64,000 bases of DNA, taken from an uncultured Pseudomonadales bacterium (GTDB taxonomy: Bacteria; Pseudomonadota; Gammaproteobacteria; Pseudomonadales; Pseudohongiellaceae). Positions 26,043 to 35,353 of this stretch are shown piece by piece. The notes beneath the pieces are model-generated. The model did no database searches. It saw nothing but the letters and a program-made list of their open reading frames with translations, and was not told where the DNA came from. Where the stretch lies: positions 1,156,881 through 1,220,880 of the forward strand of contig CAMYOK010000002.1 of the NCBI GenBank assembly GCA_947259995.1, written 5' to 3'. A program made the translations under genes and the position numbers. Position 1 is the first letter of the stretch; the number at the start of each line of letters is the position of its first letter.

Positions 26043-26747
26043 ATGCCGAAGTCTAAGCCCAATAGACAAGCCGGCTTCACTCTGATCGAGATCATACTCG
26101 CATTGGCGCTCACGGCGATGCTTTTGAGCCTTCTTAGCACTGGCATGTATAGCGTGATGAATGACTGGGAACGCGATACACAATCGCTCGATGAAAGCCT
26201 CGATGAAACGGTGGCTATCTTGCAGATTGAGCGCGCTTTGCAGGGCGCCTTTCCGCACAGTTATCGCGATATGGAGAACTTGGCGCGGTATGTTTACTTT
26301 GCCGGTGAGCGTGAAACACTTAGCTGGGTATCGACAGTATCGCCACAGAGAAGTGGTGGTCTCACCGCCTGGTATTTAGACTCAGATTCAGAAGATGGAG
26401 TGTCCCTGCGCCTGGCCGCTGCCGCCAGCGACAATCCTAATGAGCGCTTGGAGAGCGCCGAAGCTCGTATCCTACTGCCAAACTACACCGCTACCTTTGC
26501 CTACCTGTATGAAGAGTTAGATTTCAGTAAACAATGGCGCGATGATTGGCCGGCACGGGAAACAATGACACTGCCTCTTGCTGTGCATGTGCGTTTAACG
26601 CCTATTGCTGCAGATTCAGGGAAAGAAGAGCTCGATATCATCGCTAGGATCAGAGCGAACTCCCATCGTTCTCTACGCCCTGCCTTTGGTGGCAGCCCAT
26701 CACTGACCTCTGGGTCTTCTTCGAGCCCGCAGCTAGGAGGTCAGTGA
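26043..26747 (+). CDS. gspJ: Minor pseudopilin GspJ
   Basis: 234 residues, prepilin site RQAG before FTLIEIILALALTAM, long C-terminal domain with a Ser/Pro-rich tail. The ATG at 26043 directly after the gspI stop gives a normal 10-residue leader; the frame is open 21 codons upstream inside gspI. It is part of the tip complex. Confidence 0.87.
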   Translation: MPKSKPNRQAGFTLIEIILALALTAMLLSLLSTGMYSVMNDWERDTQSLDESLDETVAILQIERALQGAFPHSYRDMENLARYVYFAGERETLSWVSTVSPQRSGGLTAWYLDSDSEDGVSLRLAAAASDNPNERLESAEARILLPNYTATFAYLYEELDFSKQWRDDWPARETMTLPLAVHVRLTPIAADSGKEELDIIARIRANSHRSLRPAFGGSPSLTSGSSSSPQLGGQ

Positions 26748-26748
26748 A

Positions 26749-27771
26749 ATGTTTAAGCAAAAAGGCTCTGTCATAATCATTGTGCTATGGACATCGGTTC
26801 TACTAACGGTGTTAGTGACGGTTATGGCTGGCAAGGTGCAACTCTCTGCGAAAACCGCATTTCATAACTCTTCTGCTGTCGCCACGATGGCTGACATTAA
26901 TACCGCGATGTACAAGGCGGAGATGGAACTGATCTTAGAGCGAATGACAGCGCCTATCGATGAAGAGATTGAGGTGGATGAAGATGGAAATTCACGAATC
27001 GATGATTACCGATTCAATGGCCAAGCCTTGTCGCTTTTCAATCCACTCGACGAGAATATGGTGGTGCGGATCTACGACCATGCGGGAAAAATTAATCTCA
27101 ATGGTTTATCGCAGCAAAATCTTCGCCTATTGATAGAAAAACAAATGGGAGAAGATGTCGATGTTGACCGCGTGCAGGAATTGCTGATGGCGTGGGTCGA
27201 TTGGTTTGACTTGAACGATGCGGCGAATATTAATGGCGCAGATACCGACTACTATGAATCACTAGACCCACCCTATGCGCCACGTAATTACTCTGAGCTA
27301 GACAGTGTGGAAGAGATCCGCTTGATACGGGGTTTCGATGAACTGTTTGAAGACGTGAACCTTGAGGCGGCCTTTACGATCTATGGCAGCAATAGCCGAG
27401 TCAACCTCAACTTGGCGACCCGAGAAGCGATGCAATTATTACCGGGTTTGGATGACGAACTGATTGAACAGATTATTGCTTATCGAGAAACGAAAGATTT
27501 TCGTAGCCAATCAGATGTAGGCAATATCGTCCCCTTAGATCAGTTTGTAGAACTTTCGGGTTGGATTGGCACCAATACGTCTAGTTATTTCTCAGTATTT
27601 GCCTACCCGAAAGCGCCGCTGCAAGAAGGTGAAGAGAGCGAGTCAGACCCAGTGCAACAGGCCTACATGGAAATAGTCGAAGTGCGCGGCCCGCGTGACC
27701 GAGCGCGAGTCTATCTGGTAGACCCATACGCAAAGCTGCCAGACACCTCTGCGCCAAGGGTCGATGATTAG
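26749..27771 (+). CDS. gspK: Minor pseudopilin GspK
   Basis: 340 residues. Prepilin leader KQKG before SVIIIVLWTSVLLTV, lacking Glu5 as is usual for GspK, followed by the large alpha-helical/SAM-like domain (VNLNLATREAMQLLPGLDDELI). It caps the pseudopilus. It is last in the T2SS operon, one base after gspJ, and its stop interleaves with that of the convergent wzt. Confidence 0.92.
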   Translation: MFKQKGSVIIIVLWTSVLLTVLVTVMAGKVQLSAKTAFHNSSAVATMADINTAMYKAEMELILERMTAPIDEEIEVDEDGNSRIDDYRFNGQALSLFNPLDENMVVRIYDHAGKINLNGLSQQNLRLLIEKQMGEDVDVDRVQELLMAWVDWFDLNDAANINGADTDYYESLDPPYAPRNYSELDSVEEIRLIRGFDELFEDVNLEAAFTIYGSNSRVNLNLATREAMQLLPGLDDELIEQIIAYRETKDFRSQSDVGNIVPLDQFVELSGWIGTNTSSYFSVFAYPKAPLQEGEESESDPVQQAYMEIVEVRGPRDRARVYLVDPYAKLPDTSAPRVDD

Positions 27772-28967
27772 GAGGGGAGTTGAATATCCCAATCGACGCG
27801 CATCACGACGGACCCTACGCCTTTATTCGGTTTAATCTGCATGAGCTTGCTCAGCTTAGTTTCATACCACAGCAAGCCGCTCTCTTCTGCCACACCACCA
27901 ATCACATAAAACTCCCCTACCCGCATAGACACGGCATTGACACGTAGGCGAGCGGTGATGATTTCACCTTTTTTGAAGGGGCCCTTCGGAACATCATTGC
28001 GGTCAGTGGTCAGGTAAGCTGATTGAATCTCATCGAGCGTGCGCATAATCGCGAACCCGAAATTACACATGAGATTGTCTTTGCGTATTTCGATTTTCGA
28101 CTCGAGAATAATGTCGCTTAGCGGGTCGATCTCTTCGATCTCTTCCCCGTCGAGGTTCTTCACGACAGTGTAAAGCACACGGCAGTCTTTGATATTACGA
28201 TCGTCGACCGTGTTGATGTCTGGTGCTTCATGAGGCTCAACATTCTTGCTGTTGCAATAATCTTCGTAACGGGCGACCACGTGATGGCTCTCACCTATCT
28301 CGCGTATACGGCCCTTCTCTAGCCAGATTGCTGTGTCACACAGCTCTTGCACGTGGTACATCGAGTGGCTACAGAAAATCATGGTCTTGTTTTGTTTGCG
28401 AAACTCGTTCATGCGCTCGACGCATTTTTTCTGAAACGCGATATCACCCACCGAAAGGGCTTCGTCGATCACTAATACATCAGGGTTAACCATCGTGGCA
28501 ATAGAGAATGCCAGACGCACATACATGCCAGAGGAATAGGTTTTAACGGGGCGATCGATAAAATCGCCGAGCTCAGAAAATTCGATAATCTTTTGCTCGA
28601 GCCCTGCAATATCGGCATCGGGAACACCGAGCAATGCGGCGTTAAGGTAGATATTACGCCGACCGGTAAATTCTGGGTGAAACCCTGCTCCTAACTCTAA
28701 AAGTGCAGCGACCTGGCCCTTTATCGAAATGCTGCCAGAGCTCGGCTGCAAGGTGCCGACTAAGAGTTTCATCAAAGTCGACTTACCTGCGCCGTTGTCG
28801 CCGATAATCCCGAGGCTGCGCCCTTCTAGAACCGAGAAGGATATATCTTGTAAGACATGGAAGTTCTTGTGCCGAGGTTTGCGCAGCAATAGCTCTAACA
28901 ACCGGTCCTGAGGGCGGTCGTAGATCTTGAAATCTTTATGTACGTTCTCTACTGAAATGCTGTGCAT
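27768..28967 (-). CDS. wzt: Polysaccharide ABC exporter ATP-binding protein Wzt
   Basis: 399 residues: an ABC ATPase (1-240) with Walker A GDNGAGKSTLMKLL, signature YSSGMYVRLAFSIATMV, Walker B VLVIDEALSVGD and switch His FCSHSM; then a C-terminal beta-sandwich (about 255-399) like the glycan-recognising domain of Wzt proteins that export capped O-antigen. It works with the permease gene immediately upstream. It lies at the end of the series type I secretion genes-wzm-wzt on the minus strand. Confidence 0.92.
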   Translation of the reverse strand: MHSISVENVHKDFKIYDRPQDRLLELLLRKPRHKNFHVLQDISFSVLEGRSLGIIGDNGAGKSTLMKLLVGTLQPSSGSISIKGQVAALLELGAGFHPEFTGRRNIYLNAALLGVPDADIAGLEQKIIEFSELGDFIDRPVKTYSSGMYVRLAFSIATMVNPDVLVIDEALSVGDIAFQKKCVERMNEFRKQNKTMIFCSHSMYHVQELCDTAIWLEKGRIREIGESHHVVARYEDYCNSKNVEPHEAPDINTVDDRNIKDCRVLYTVVKNLDGEEIEEIDPLSDIILESKIEIRKDNLMCNFGFAIMRTLDEIQSAYLTTDRNDVPKGPFKKGEIITARLRVNAVSMRVGEFYVIGGVAEESGLLWYETKLSKLMQIKPNKGVGSVVMRVDWDIQLPS

Positions 28968-28986
28968 TGCTTCAATTCTCTAACAT

Positions 28987-29790
28987 TTACAATACATCCC
29001 CAAAGGCGTGTCGAATTCGCATAAACACCCAGCCACCGATGCAATAACTTAAAAGTGACGCGGGGACAATAATCTGAAAACTAGTCATATCGAAAGTACC
29101 CAATAGCACTAAATTTCGATACATCTCTACAAAGCTATGCATGGGGTTGAGTAATAACAAAGGCTGGTACTCAACCGGTATCAAGGAGATTGGGTAGACA
29201 ATAGGTGTCAGGAAAAACCATGTAGTGAGTGTGAGAGAGACGATCTGCTGGATGTCACGCAGAAACACACAGAAGGCTGAAAGTATTGCTACCAAACCCA
29301 TAGTAAACAAAAATTGTAGAAAGAAGACGATGGGCAGAAATAGCCATAGGATATTGAAATAGCCCTGTGTGCTGAGGTAGACCAAAAATAACGATAAGGC
29401 AATGCCATGAACCATATAAGGCACGATAGTGCCGACACCGGGAATGATCTGCACGGGGAACATCACTTTAGTGATAAGTGGCGCTTTCTCGAGTAATAAG
29501 CCACTGGCGCGCCCCATGGCGTCACCAAAAGCAAACCAAGGTAGGTAGCCCATCATCATGAAGACGACAAATGGGGTATTGCCATACTCCACAGGCATCG
29601 GTGCCCGAAACACAACGCTGAACACGAAAGAATAGATGAGGATGTTAACGATGGGCGTGATGAACAACCACACCATGCCACCGAACGAGCCAGCAAACTG
29701 GCCCGTAAAATCTTGGCGCACAAAATTGTGAAAGAGGCGGTAGTGAACAATCGGGGCAAACAGCCACTGACGAAGCAGAGTGAAGAACAT
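28987..29790 (-). CDS. wzm: Polysaccharide ABC exporter permease Wzm
   Basis: A 267-residue ABC-2-type permease with six hydrophobic helices; LIYSFVFSVVFRAP and the late LLLNPMHSFVEMYRN block are typical of O-antigen and teichoic-acid exporters. It forms the inner-membrane channel for lipid-linked glycan with Wzt. It is 37 bp downstream of the tolC-like gene, so it is probably co-transcribed with the type I secretion genes, an uncommon pairing. Confidence 0.92.
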   Translation of the reverse strand: MFFTLLRQWLFAPIVHYRLFHNFVRQDFTGQFAGSFGGMVWLFITPIVNILIYSFVFSVVFRAPMPVEYGNTPFVVFMMMGYLPWFAFGDAMGRASGLLLEKAPLITKVMFPVQIIPGVGTIVPYMVHGIALSLFLVYLSTQGYFNILWLFLPIVFFLQFLFTMGLVAILSAFCVFLRDIQQIVSLTLTTWFFLTPIVYPISLIPVEYQPLLLLNPMHSFVEMYRNLVLLGTFDMTSFQIIVPASLLSYCIGGWVFMRIRHAFGDVL

Positions 29791-29827
29791 TCGGGGATCC
29801 AGACTTCCTATTGAAAGTGGCGTCTAA

Positions 29828-31204
29828 TTAGTTCTGCGGAGCGATCAACCAATTGCCCACTTCGGACAGGTCTTCAGCACTGAGTGTGCCTGCTTCGCGC
29901 TTAAGAATAAGATTGTAACGAATGTGGTCGTATCGCGCTCGCTGTAAATCACGTTCTGCGCGAAAGCGTGCGCCCAAAGCGTTCAATACGTCAACACTAG
30001 TCACAGTGCCAAGCTCAAAGCCACGCTGCTGTGCTGTGTATGACAATGCCGTGGACTCGGCCAAACGCTGTGCGGCGCGCACGCGTAGTTCGCTCGCTTT
30101 GACTTGCAAATAGGCGGTACGCGTACGCTCAATGATTTCCAATTCGATTTGGCGCAGTTCATTTTCGGCGATGCGGTGTTGGCTGCGCGCCTCGCTTACG
30201 CCAGCTTTACTACGACCGCTGGTAAAGATGGGGATAGAGACATCGACGCCGATGTAGTCGGTCGTTGTGCGGTTGGTTAAGCGGTTGTCATAACCAAGAT
30301 TGGAATCTTGTTTATTTAAGATCAAAGACACGCGAGGCATATAGGCGCCTTTGCTCTCAGAGATACGTTTGTCGGCGGCTTGCACGGCAAATTCTCGGGC
30401 CAGAATCTGATGATTTCCGCTACGTGCGCGCTCTAACCAAGACTCAATGCTGCCCTCTAATGCGGGAATATCGACTTCTTCATCAAGGCGGTAGAGTTCT
30501 CCAACGTTAACGCCTGATACGGCGCGTAGCTGTTCTTTGGCTATGGCTAGTTCACTCTCTAAGTTTAATCGTTCGGCTTGCACGCCTGCCTGTCTTGCTT
30601 GCACTTCATATAAATCGGTAATCTGCACAGACTGAAGATTGTATAGGCTCTCTACTTGCGCCAACTGTCGGTTCACCGCCTCTAGCTCAGCTTCGACAGA
30701 GGTCACCGCATCTTGGGCCTGCAATACCGCAAAATATTTTTCCGCCACATCGGTAAGCACAAACGCAAGCTGACCAAAATACTCAGCCTCGGATTGATCC
30801 TCTAACAAATAGGCTTGGCTACGGGCACTGAAGGCCTGCCAGTTGAACAATACCTGGGTGAGCTGCAAGGAATAGCGTTCGCCGCGATACTTTGTTGTTG
30901 TTGAATCAGTAAGACCGGCTTCTGTTTGTGTGTTATCTGACACGCTAGCGTTTGCATTGACCTGTGGCATTAGCTGCCCATTCGCCGCACGTTTGCGCGC
31001 CGAACTAATATTCAATTGCTCTCGGGATATACGCAGCTCTGGGCTGTAATCTAAGGCCGAGGTAAAGAAGTCCTCGAGTGTGCTGCCTTGCACGATGATA
31101 CGTGTCACGGCTTGCTCTTCTATTTCCGCGGCGATTGTTGGCGCAAGATGGCTTGCAGTAATCGCAAAGGTTAGGGCTGGTATTATAAAACGTTTCATAG
31201 ACAT
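29828..31204 (-). CDS. TolC-family outer-membrane protein of the type I secretion system
   Basis: 458 residues with a signal peptide (ends near IAAEI) and two OEP repeats rich in coiled coil; the conserved TRTAYLQVKASELRVRAA lies in the second. It forms the outer-membrane duct for the adjacent ABC and membrane-fusion proteins. The start at 31204 is chosen because its ATG overlaps the stop of the upstream gene (TGATG); an in-frame TTG lies directly before. Confidence 0.92.
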   Translation of the reverse strand: MSMKRFIIPALTFAITASHLAPTIAAEIEEQAVTRIIVQGSTLEDFFTSALDYSPELRISREQLNISSARKRAANGQLMPQVNANASVSDNTQTEAGLTDSTTTKYRGERYSLQLTQVLFNWQAFSARSQAYLLEDQSEAEYFGQLAFVLTDVAEKYFAVLQAQDAVTSVEAELEAVNRQLAQVESLYNLQSVQITDLYEVQARQAGVQAERLNLESELAIAKEQLRAVSGVNVGELYRLDEEVDIPALEGSIESWLERARSGNHQILAREFAVQAADKRISESKGAYMPRVSLILNKQDSNLGYDNRLTNRTTTDYIGVDVSIPIFTSGRSKAGVSEARSQHRIAENELRQIELEIIERTRTAYLQVKASELRVRAAQRLAESTALSYTAQQRGFELGTVTSVDVLNALGARFRAERDLQRARYDHIRYNLILKREAGTLSAEDLSEVGNWLIAPQN

Positions 31205-32571
31205 CAATCTTCACGCAAGCTGCGAGCAAGGGCGTCGGAGAATGGTTTCATGACATATTGCAAGAAGGTGCGCGAACCAGAGGTGATAAAGACTTCCGCC
31301 GGCATCCCTGGTACAAGGATTAAATCGCCGAGATCTTCCATTCCTTCAGGAGTTACTGCAACCCGTGCAAGGTAATAAGTCACGCCAGTGTTTTGGTCAG
31401 CCATAGCATCGGCTGACACGGAAATAACGTTGCCAGTAATTGTAGGCACAGAGCTACCAAAACTGGAGAAACGAATAGTGGCTTCTTGCCCGGTTTGCAC
31501 GCGGTCGATGTCGCCTAACGAGACGCGTGCTTCGATGATTAGTTCGTCGCTCTGTGGCACGACTTCGCCAATGGGGGCTCCTGGCCCTATGACGCCGCCT
31601 TCGTTGTGGTATTGCATGCCGCTAACAATGCCTGACTCTGGCGCGCGGATGATAGTGCGATCAACCACATCGTTGAGGGCGATCATGCGCTCGCGTGTAT
31701 CCTTCAGGCGGGTTTGAGTGTCACTCAATTGGGTGACAACTTCCGAGCGAAACTCGTTCTCGGTTTGCAGAATCTGTAATTGAGTCTCACCGATCTGCAT
31801 TTCAGTTGACGATATTGTGGCCACAAGCTCTGCGGCCTCGCCGTTATATACAGCGTGGTTGCGCTCTAGCTCACGTAAACGCAATTTGTCAGAAAAACCC
31901 TGCTCCAAAAGTATGCGTACATCGGCCAGTTCATCACCGAAAGACGTTGCAAGTGCTTCTTTACTCTGTTTCATGGCCTCAAGCCCCGTCACGCGTGAGC
32001 GTAGTTGCTCCATGCGCTGTTCTAGAACGGCGATGCTGCCTTCGCGCGATCTTTTTCGCGCTTGGAATATCTGGTCTTGCGCTGCCATTTCGGCGGCTGC
32101 ATTTTGGTTACTAGTTGTAAGTGCCGCAGGGTAGTTAATCGAATCGAGGCCGTCCCGTTCTGCGATCAAGCGGGCCTCTAGTGCTGTTAGGGCGATGAAT
32201 TGGGCGCTAGCGATTTCAAGCTGAGCTCGAGATTGAGTGTTATCGAGTTCAATCAATGGGGCGCCAGCTTCCACGTAGTCACCGTCGCGGGCGTAGATCT
32301 GGCTGATCATGCCGCCTTCAAGGTGTTGTAGGACCTTCTTATAGGAGCGCACAGTCACTGAACCTGGTGCGTGTGCGGCGCCTTCAATAGGGGCAGTGGT
32401 TGCCCATATCCCGAACACGCCAAAGACCAAAAAGACGATAATAAGCCCGATGCGCCGCGGCGAATCCATGTTGGTTTCCACCTCAATGGTCTGGGCTGCG
32501 CGCGCGGGTGCATTGGGCTTGTTGGCCGTCACCGCGGGGAAGTTGTCCTGAGCCTTTCTAATTTCTGTCAC
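31204..32571 (-). CDS. Type I secretion membrane-fusion protein, HlyD/PrtE family
   Basis: 455 residues: a short cytoplasmic tail, one transmembrane helix (about 38-58, IGLIIVFLVFGVFGIWATT), a lipoyl-like segment, long coiled coils (about 130-290) and a beta-barrel region with the family motif IRAPESGIVSGMQYHNEGGVI. It bridges the ABC protein and the TolC-like duct. It sits between those two genes. Confidence 0.94.
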   Translation of the reverse strand: MTEIRKAQDNFPAVTANKPNAPARAAQTIEVETNMDSPRRIGLIIVFLVFGVFGIWATTAPIEGAAHAPGSVTVRSYKKVLQHLEGGMISQIYARDGDYVEAGAPLIELDNTQSRAQLEIASAQFIALTALEARLIAERDGLDSINYPAALTTSNQNAAAEMAAQDQIFQARKRSREGSIAVLEQRMEQLRSRVTGLEAMKQSKEALATSFGDELADVRILLEQGFSDKLRLRELERNHAVYNGEAAELVATISSTEMQIGETQLQILQTENEFRSEVVTQLSDTQTRLKDTRERMIALNDVVDRTIIRAPESGIVSGMQYHNEGGVIGPGAPIGEVVPQSDELIIEARVSLGDIDRVQTGQEATIRFSSFGSSVPTITGNVISVSADAMADQNTGVTYYLARVAVTPEGMEDLGDLILVPGMPAEVFITSGSRTFLQYVMKPFSDALARSLRED

Positions 32572-32607
32572 TGTTCATATCCCAAACTAAAAAATATTTT
32601 GTGAGCG

Positions 32608-34317
32608 TTATGCTTGCGCCGCTTTGTTTTGCGGCATAAGGCTGGCAAGCACTTGTTCGCGCGGGCCAAAGCTTTTCGCTGTGCCGTCTTTCATTACCAA
32701 AATTTTGTCGGTTACCATGAGCACCATGGTGCGATGTGTAATCACAATAACAGTGCAACCTTGTTCTTTAACGCGTTGTAGTGCCAGTACTAATTCGCGC
32801 TCGCCTTGGTCGTCAAGATTGGAGTTAGGTTCATCAAGGACCAATAACTTAGGGTTGCCATAAACAGCGCGGGCTAGGCCAATTCGTTGTCTCTGACCAC
32901 CAGAAAGAATGCCGCCACTGCCACCTATGACCGTGTCATAACCGTTAGGTAGGCGTAAAATTAGATCGTGCACACCGGCAAGTTGCGCCGCTTGCACAAC
33001 CTTCTCTGGGTCTAGATCACCGAAACGGCTGATGTTCTCAGAGATAGAGCCATCGAATAGTTCGATGTCCTGTGGCAGGTAACCGATGTGCGGGCCCAGC
33101 TCGCGCCGATCCCAAGAGAAAATGTCAGCACCATCTAAACGCACCTTACCGCCGCCAGTTGGCCAGATGCCTAACAACGCGCGCGCTAGGCTAGACTTTC
33201 CAGAGGCGCTAGGGCCAACGATGCCGAGAATATCGCCGGCGTCTAATTCAAAACCAACTCCTGCCACCACTGGCGCTTTCGCACCAGGAGGTGTGACATA
33301 GACGCCCTCAACGCTAATCTGCCCGGTAGGGGCAGGCAGTGACATCGTGTCTTCATCTTTAGGGATGCGTTCGAGTAATTGACCGAGGCGTTCATATTGA
33401 GCGCGCGCCACGGAAAAGCCTTTCCAAGTGCCCACCAACAAATCAATTGGGGCAAGTGCGCGGCCAAGTAGTAATGAGCCGGCAATTACCATGCCGGGGG
33501 AGATTTCTTGTTCTAGGGCGAGCAATGCGCCAAGACCGAGAATTAAAGACTGGGTGATCATGCGGAAGGATTTAGAGAAGGTGCCAAGTAAGCCAGCACG
33601 GCGGCTAGCGTCGGTTTGCAGGAATAAAACTTTATCGGCGCGCTCTTGTTGACGGTGACGAATGCCGTCGATCATACCCATGGCTGCGATCACTTCCGAG
33701 TTGCGCATGCTGCCATTGATCTGATTGTTGACCCAGTTTGCCTCGACGTTGGCTTGTTTGAGCTTGTCGTTGGTGGCTTTCTCTGTGGCGAAGGCAAAGG
33801 CGACCATCACAATGCCGGAGATGATGCCCACAACGCCAAACCAAGGGTGGAACATAAACATCACAGCGATATAGATGGGGAACCAAGGGGCGTCGAAGAA
33901 TGCGAACAGGCCGTTGCCGGTCATGAACTGGCGCAGCTGTGATAGGTCGCTATTAGGTTGCGAGCCGCCGCCCATGCCGCCGGAATAAAGATTCTGTTTG
34001 AAACTGGCATCGAACACGCGATCGCGCAGCCCGGTCTCGATCTTGTTACTGGCGCTGGTCAGGATCATAGTGCGCACCCATTCGAAGCCCCCCATTGCTG
34101 CCAACAAGAACACCATGATGATGGTCAGAGTGGCTAGGGTCGACAAGCTGCCACTAGACATAACGCGGTCGTAAACTTGCAACATGTAAAGCACCGGCAC
34201 CAACATCAGAATATTGATGGCCGCACTAAACGCCCCCGCATAGATAAAATAATGACGGACGGCCTTAAAAGCCTCGTAGAGCTCTTTGTATTTAACTTTG
34301 TTTTTTGGATCGTTCAT
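32608..34317 (-). CDS. Type I secretion ABC transporter, PrtD/RsaD family
   Basis: 569 residues: a six-helix permease domain (about 20-310) fused to an ATPase with Walker A GPSASGKSSLAR, signature LSGGQRQRIGLARAVYG, Walker B LLVLDEPNSNLD and switch His VITHR. There is no N-terminal peptidase-like C39 domain, so it belongs to the PrtD/AprD/RsaD group that exports RTX proteases, lipases and S-layer proteins through an uncleaved C-terminal signal. The likely cargo is the 979-residue protein at 40516. Confidence 0.94.
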   Translation of the reverse strand: MNDPKNKVKYKELYEAFKAVRHYFIYAGAFSAAINILMLVPVLYMLQVYDRVMSSGSLSTLATLTIIMVFLLAAMGGFEWVRTMILTSASNKIETGLRDRVFDASFKQNLYSGGMGGGSQPNSDLSQLRQFMTGNGLFAFFDAPWFPIYIAVMFMFHPWFGVVGIISGIVMVAFAFATEKATNDKLKQANVEANWVNNQINGSMRNSEVIAAMGMIDGIRHRQQERADKVLFLQTDASRRAGLLGTFSKSFRMITQSLILGLGALLALEQEISPGMVIAGSLLLGRALAPIDLLVGTWKGFSVARAQYERLGQLLERIPKDEDTMSLPAPTGQISVEGVYVTPPGAKAPVVAGVGFELDAGDILGIVGPSASGKSSLARALLGIWPTGGGKVRLDGADIFSWDRRELGPHIGYLPQDIELFDGSISENISRFGDLDPEKVVQAAQLAGVHDLILRLPNGYDTVIGGSGGILSGGQRQRIGLARAVYGNPKLLVLDEPNSNLDDQGERELVLALQRVKEQGCTVIVITHRTMVLMVTDKILVMKDGTAKSFGPREQVLASLMPQNKAAQA

Positions 34318-34342
34318 TGAGGCTTCTTTTGCATTAAGTTTT

Positions 34343-34372
34343 AATTTATTGAGTGAGCTAAGTGGGGCACAA
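34343..34372 (-). promoter_or_regulatory. Candidate sigma-70 promoter of the type I secretion operon
   Basis: On the minus strand, TTGTGC (34372-34367) and TAAATT (34348-34343) are 18 nt apart, ending 25 bp before the ABC gene. No CRP-type palindrome was found in this gap. Confidence 0.35.
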
Positions 34373-34452
34373 ATTCTGCCTTTTCAAGTTATTGCTGCGA
34401 TAAAGGCGCGATTGTACACCTTCAAAGCGGCTTCTGTTAGGGCGCGTGTAGC

Positions 34453-35151
34453 CTATAGTTCCTGTTTGCCTTCAGCTAAGGCTTGCAGTGTTTCGGGGTC
34501 GTTAATGAGCAGGCAGCCCGGCCCGTCGCGCTTTACAATTTGCTTGGCTTGCAGCGTTTGAAACACCCTTGTCACGGTCTCACGGCTAAGGCTCAGCATG
34601 ATGGCAATCTCCATGTGCGTCGGAGGGTTGTTGATCATCGATGGCACTTGGCCGTTCTTCTCCTTAGCGCTGAGCAGCATCCACAGTTGGCAGCACACAC
34701 GCTGGCTAATATTGGGTAGCCCGAGCAGCGAGCGCTGTCGCGTCATCTGGCGCAGGCGGGCTGCCAACCTCTCCCCTAACACTTTAAAGATGTTGGGGTG
34801 CTTCAGCATGATCTCGCGCAGGCTTTCCATCGGAATAAATACAGTGACAGCGGCGGTAAGCGCGATGACATACTCGGGCTGGGTGCCGTGGTCGAACAGC
34901 CCTAATTCGCCGCAAAAGTCCCCTGGTTCAACAAAATAAAGGCCCACTTCACGGCCATCGATGGTAAAATCAACGCCCTGCAAGCGTCCTTCAAATAAAA
35001 AGCACACCGCGTCTTCATGGATCCCCGCATTAAGCACAATGCCGCGGCGGGCAAATTTGCGCAGGCTGGCCAGCGGCGCAAGTTCACTCAATATCTCGTG
35101 AGGCAAGGGCTTTAATATTGGAAAAGTGCTTAGCAGCTCTGGGGTTACCAC
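34453..35151 (-). CDS. Crp/Fnr-family transcription regulator
   Basis: About 232 residues: an N-terminal cyclic-nucleotide-fold domain with GELGLF, a dimer helix, and a winged helix whose recognition helix LSRETVTRVFQTLQ has the same RETVxR contact residues as E. coli CRP, predicting TGTGA half-sites. The Arg that binds the cyclic phosphate in CRP is missing (GTQPEYVIAL instead of GQERSAWVRA). There is no FNR-type N-terminal Cys cluster. The frame is open to GTG 35259, but that codon lies inside a CRP-type palindrome, so a downstream start such as GTG 35151 is more likely; this start is not certain. Confidence 0.87.
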   Translation of the reverse strand: MVTPELLSTFPILKPLPHEILSELAPLASLRKFARRGIVLNAGIHEDAVCFLFEGRLQGVDFTIDGREVGLYFVEPGDFCGELGLFDHGTQPEYVIALTAAVTVFIPMESLREIMLKHPNIFKVLGERLAARLRQMTRQRSLLGLPNISQRVCCQLWMLLSAKEKNGQVPSMINNPPTHMEIAIMLSLSRETVTRVFQTLQAKQIVKRDGPGCLLINDPETLQALAEGKQEL

Positions 35152-35244
35152 GATACAGTTTTTGTCCCTGATGGCTGGATTCGGCGACGCTCGGGCATTA
35201 TAGAAGCTTGCCGTTGAATAGCAAACGCCAGTACTTGCGTGCCG

Positions 35245-35260
35245 TGTGACTGTAATCACC
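35245..35260. promoter_or_regulatory. CRP-type palindrome between the regulator and fecR genes
   Basis: TGTGACTGTAATCACC fits TGTGA-N6-TCACA with one end mismatch. It is nearly the same as the site at 40384. A TATCAT hexamer follows 21 nt later (35282-35287) on the plus strand, matching class II activation geometry for the fecR gene. The site is also about 94 bp upstream of the proposed regulator start, so autoregulation is possible. Confidence 0.8.
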
Positions 35261-35281
35261 CAGTGATGAATTAGCTTGCCG

Positions 35282-35287
35282 TATCAT
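35282..35287 (+). promoter_or_regulatory. Candidate -10 box for the fecR-cyclase genes
   Basis: TATCAT begins 29.5 nt from the centre of the palindrome at 35245-35260, which places the activator at about -41.5. No -35 is recognisable, as expected for an activator-dependent promoter. Confidence 0.55.
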
Positions 35288-35353
35288 TATCAAAGTCAAT
35301 CTAGGTCAGTTACGTTTTTCTGGCCCCTTAACTCCCAAGCGGGGGAAGAGAAT

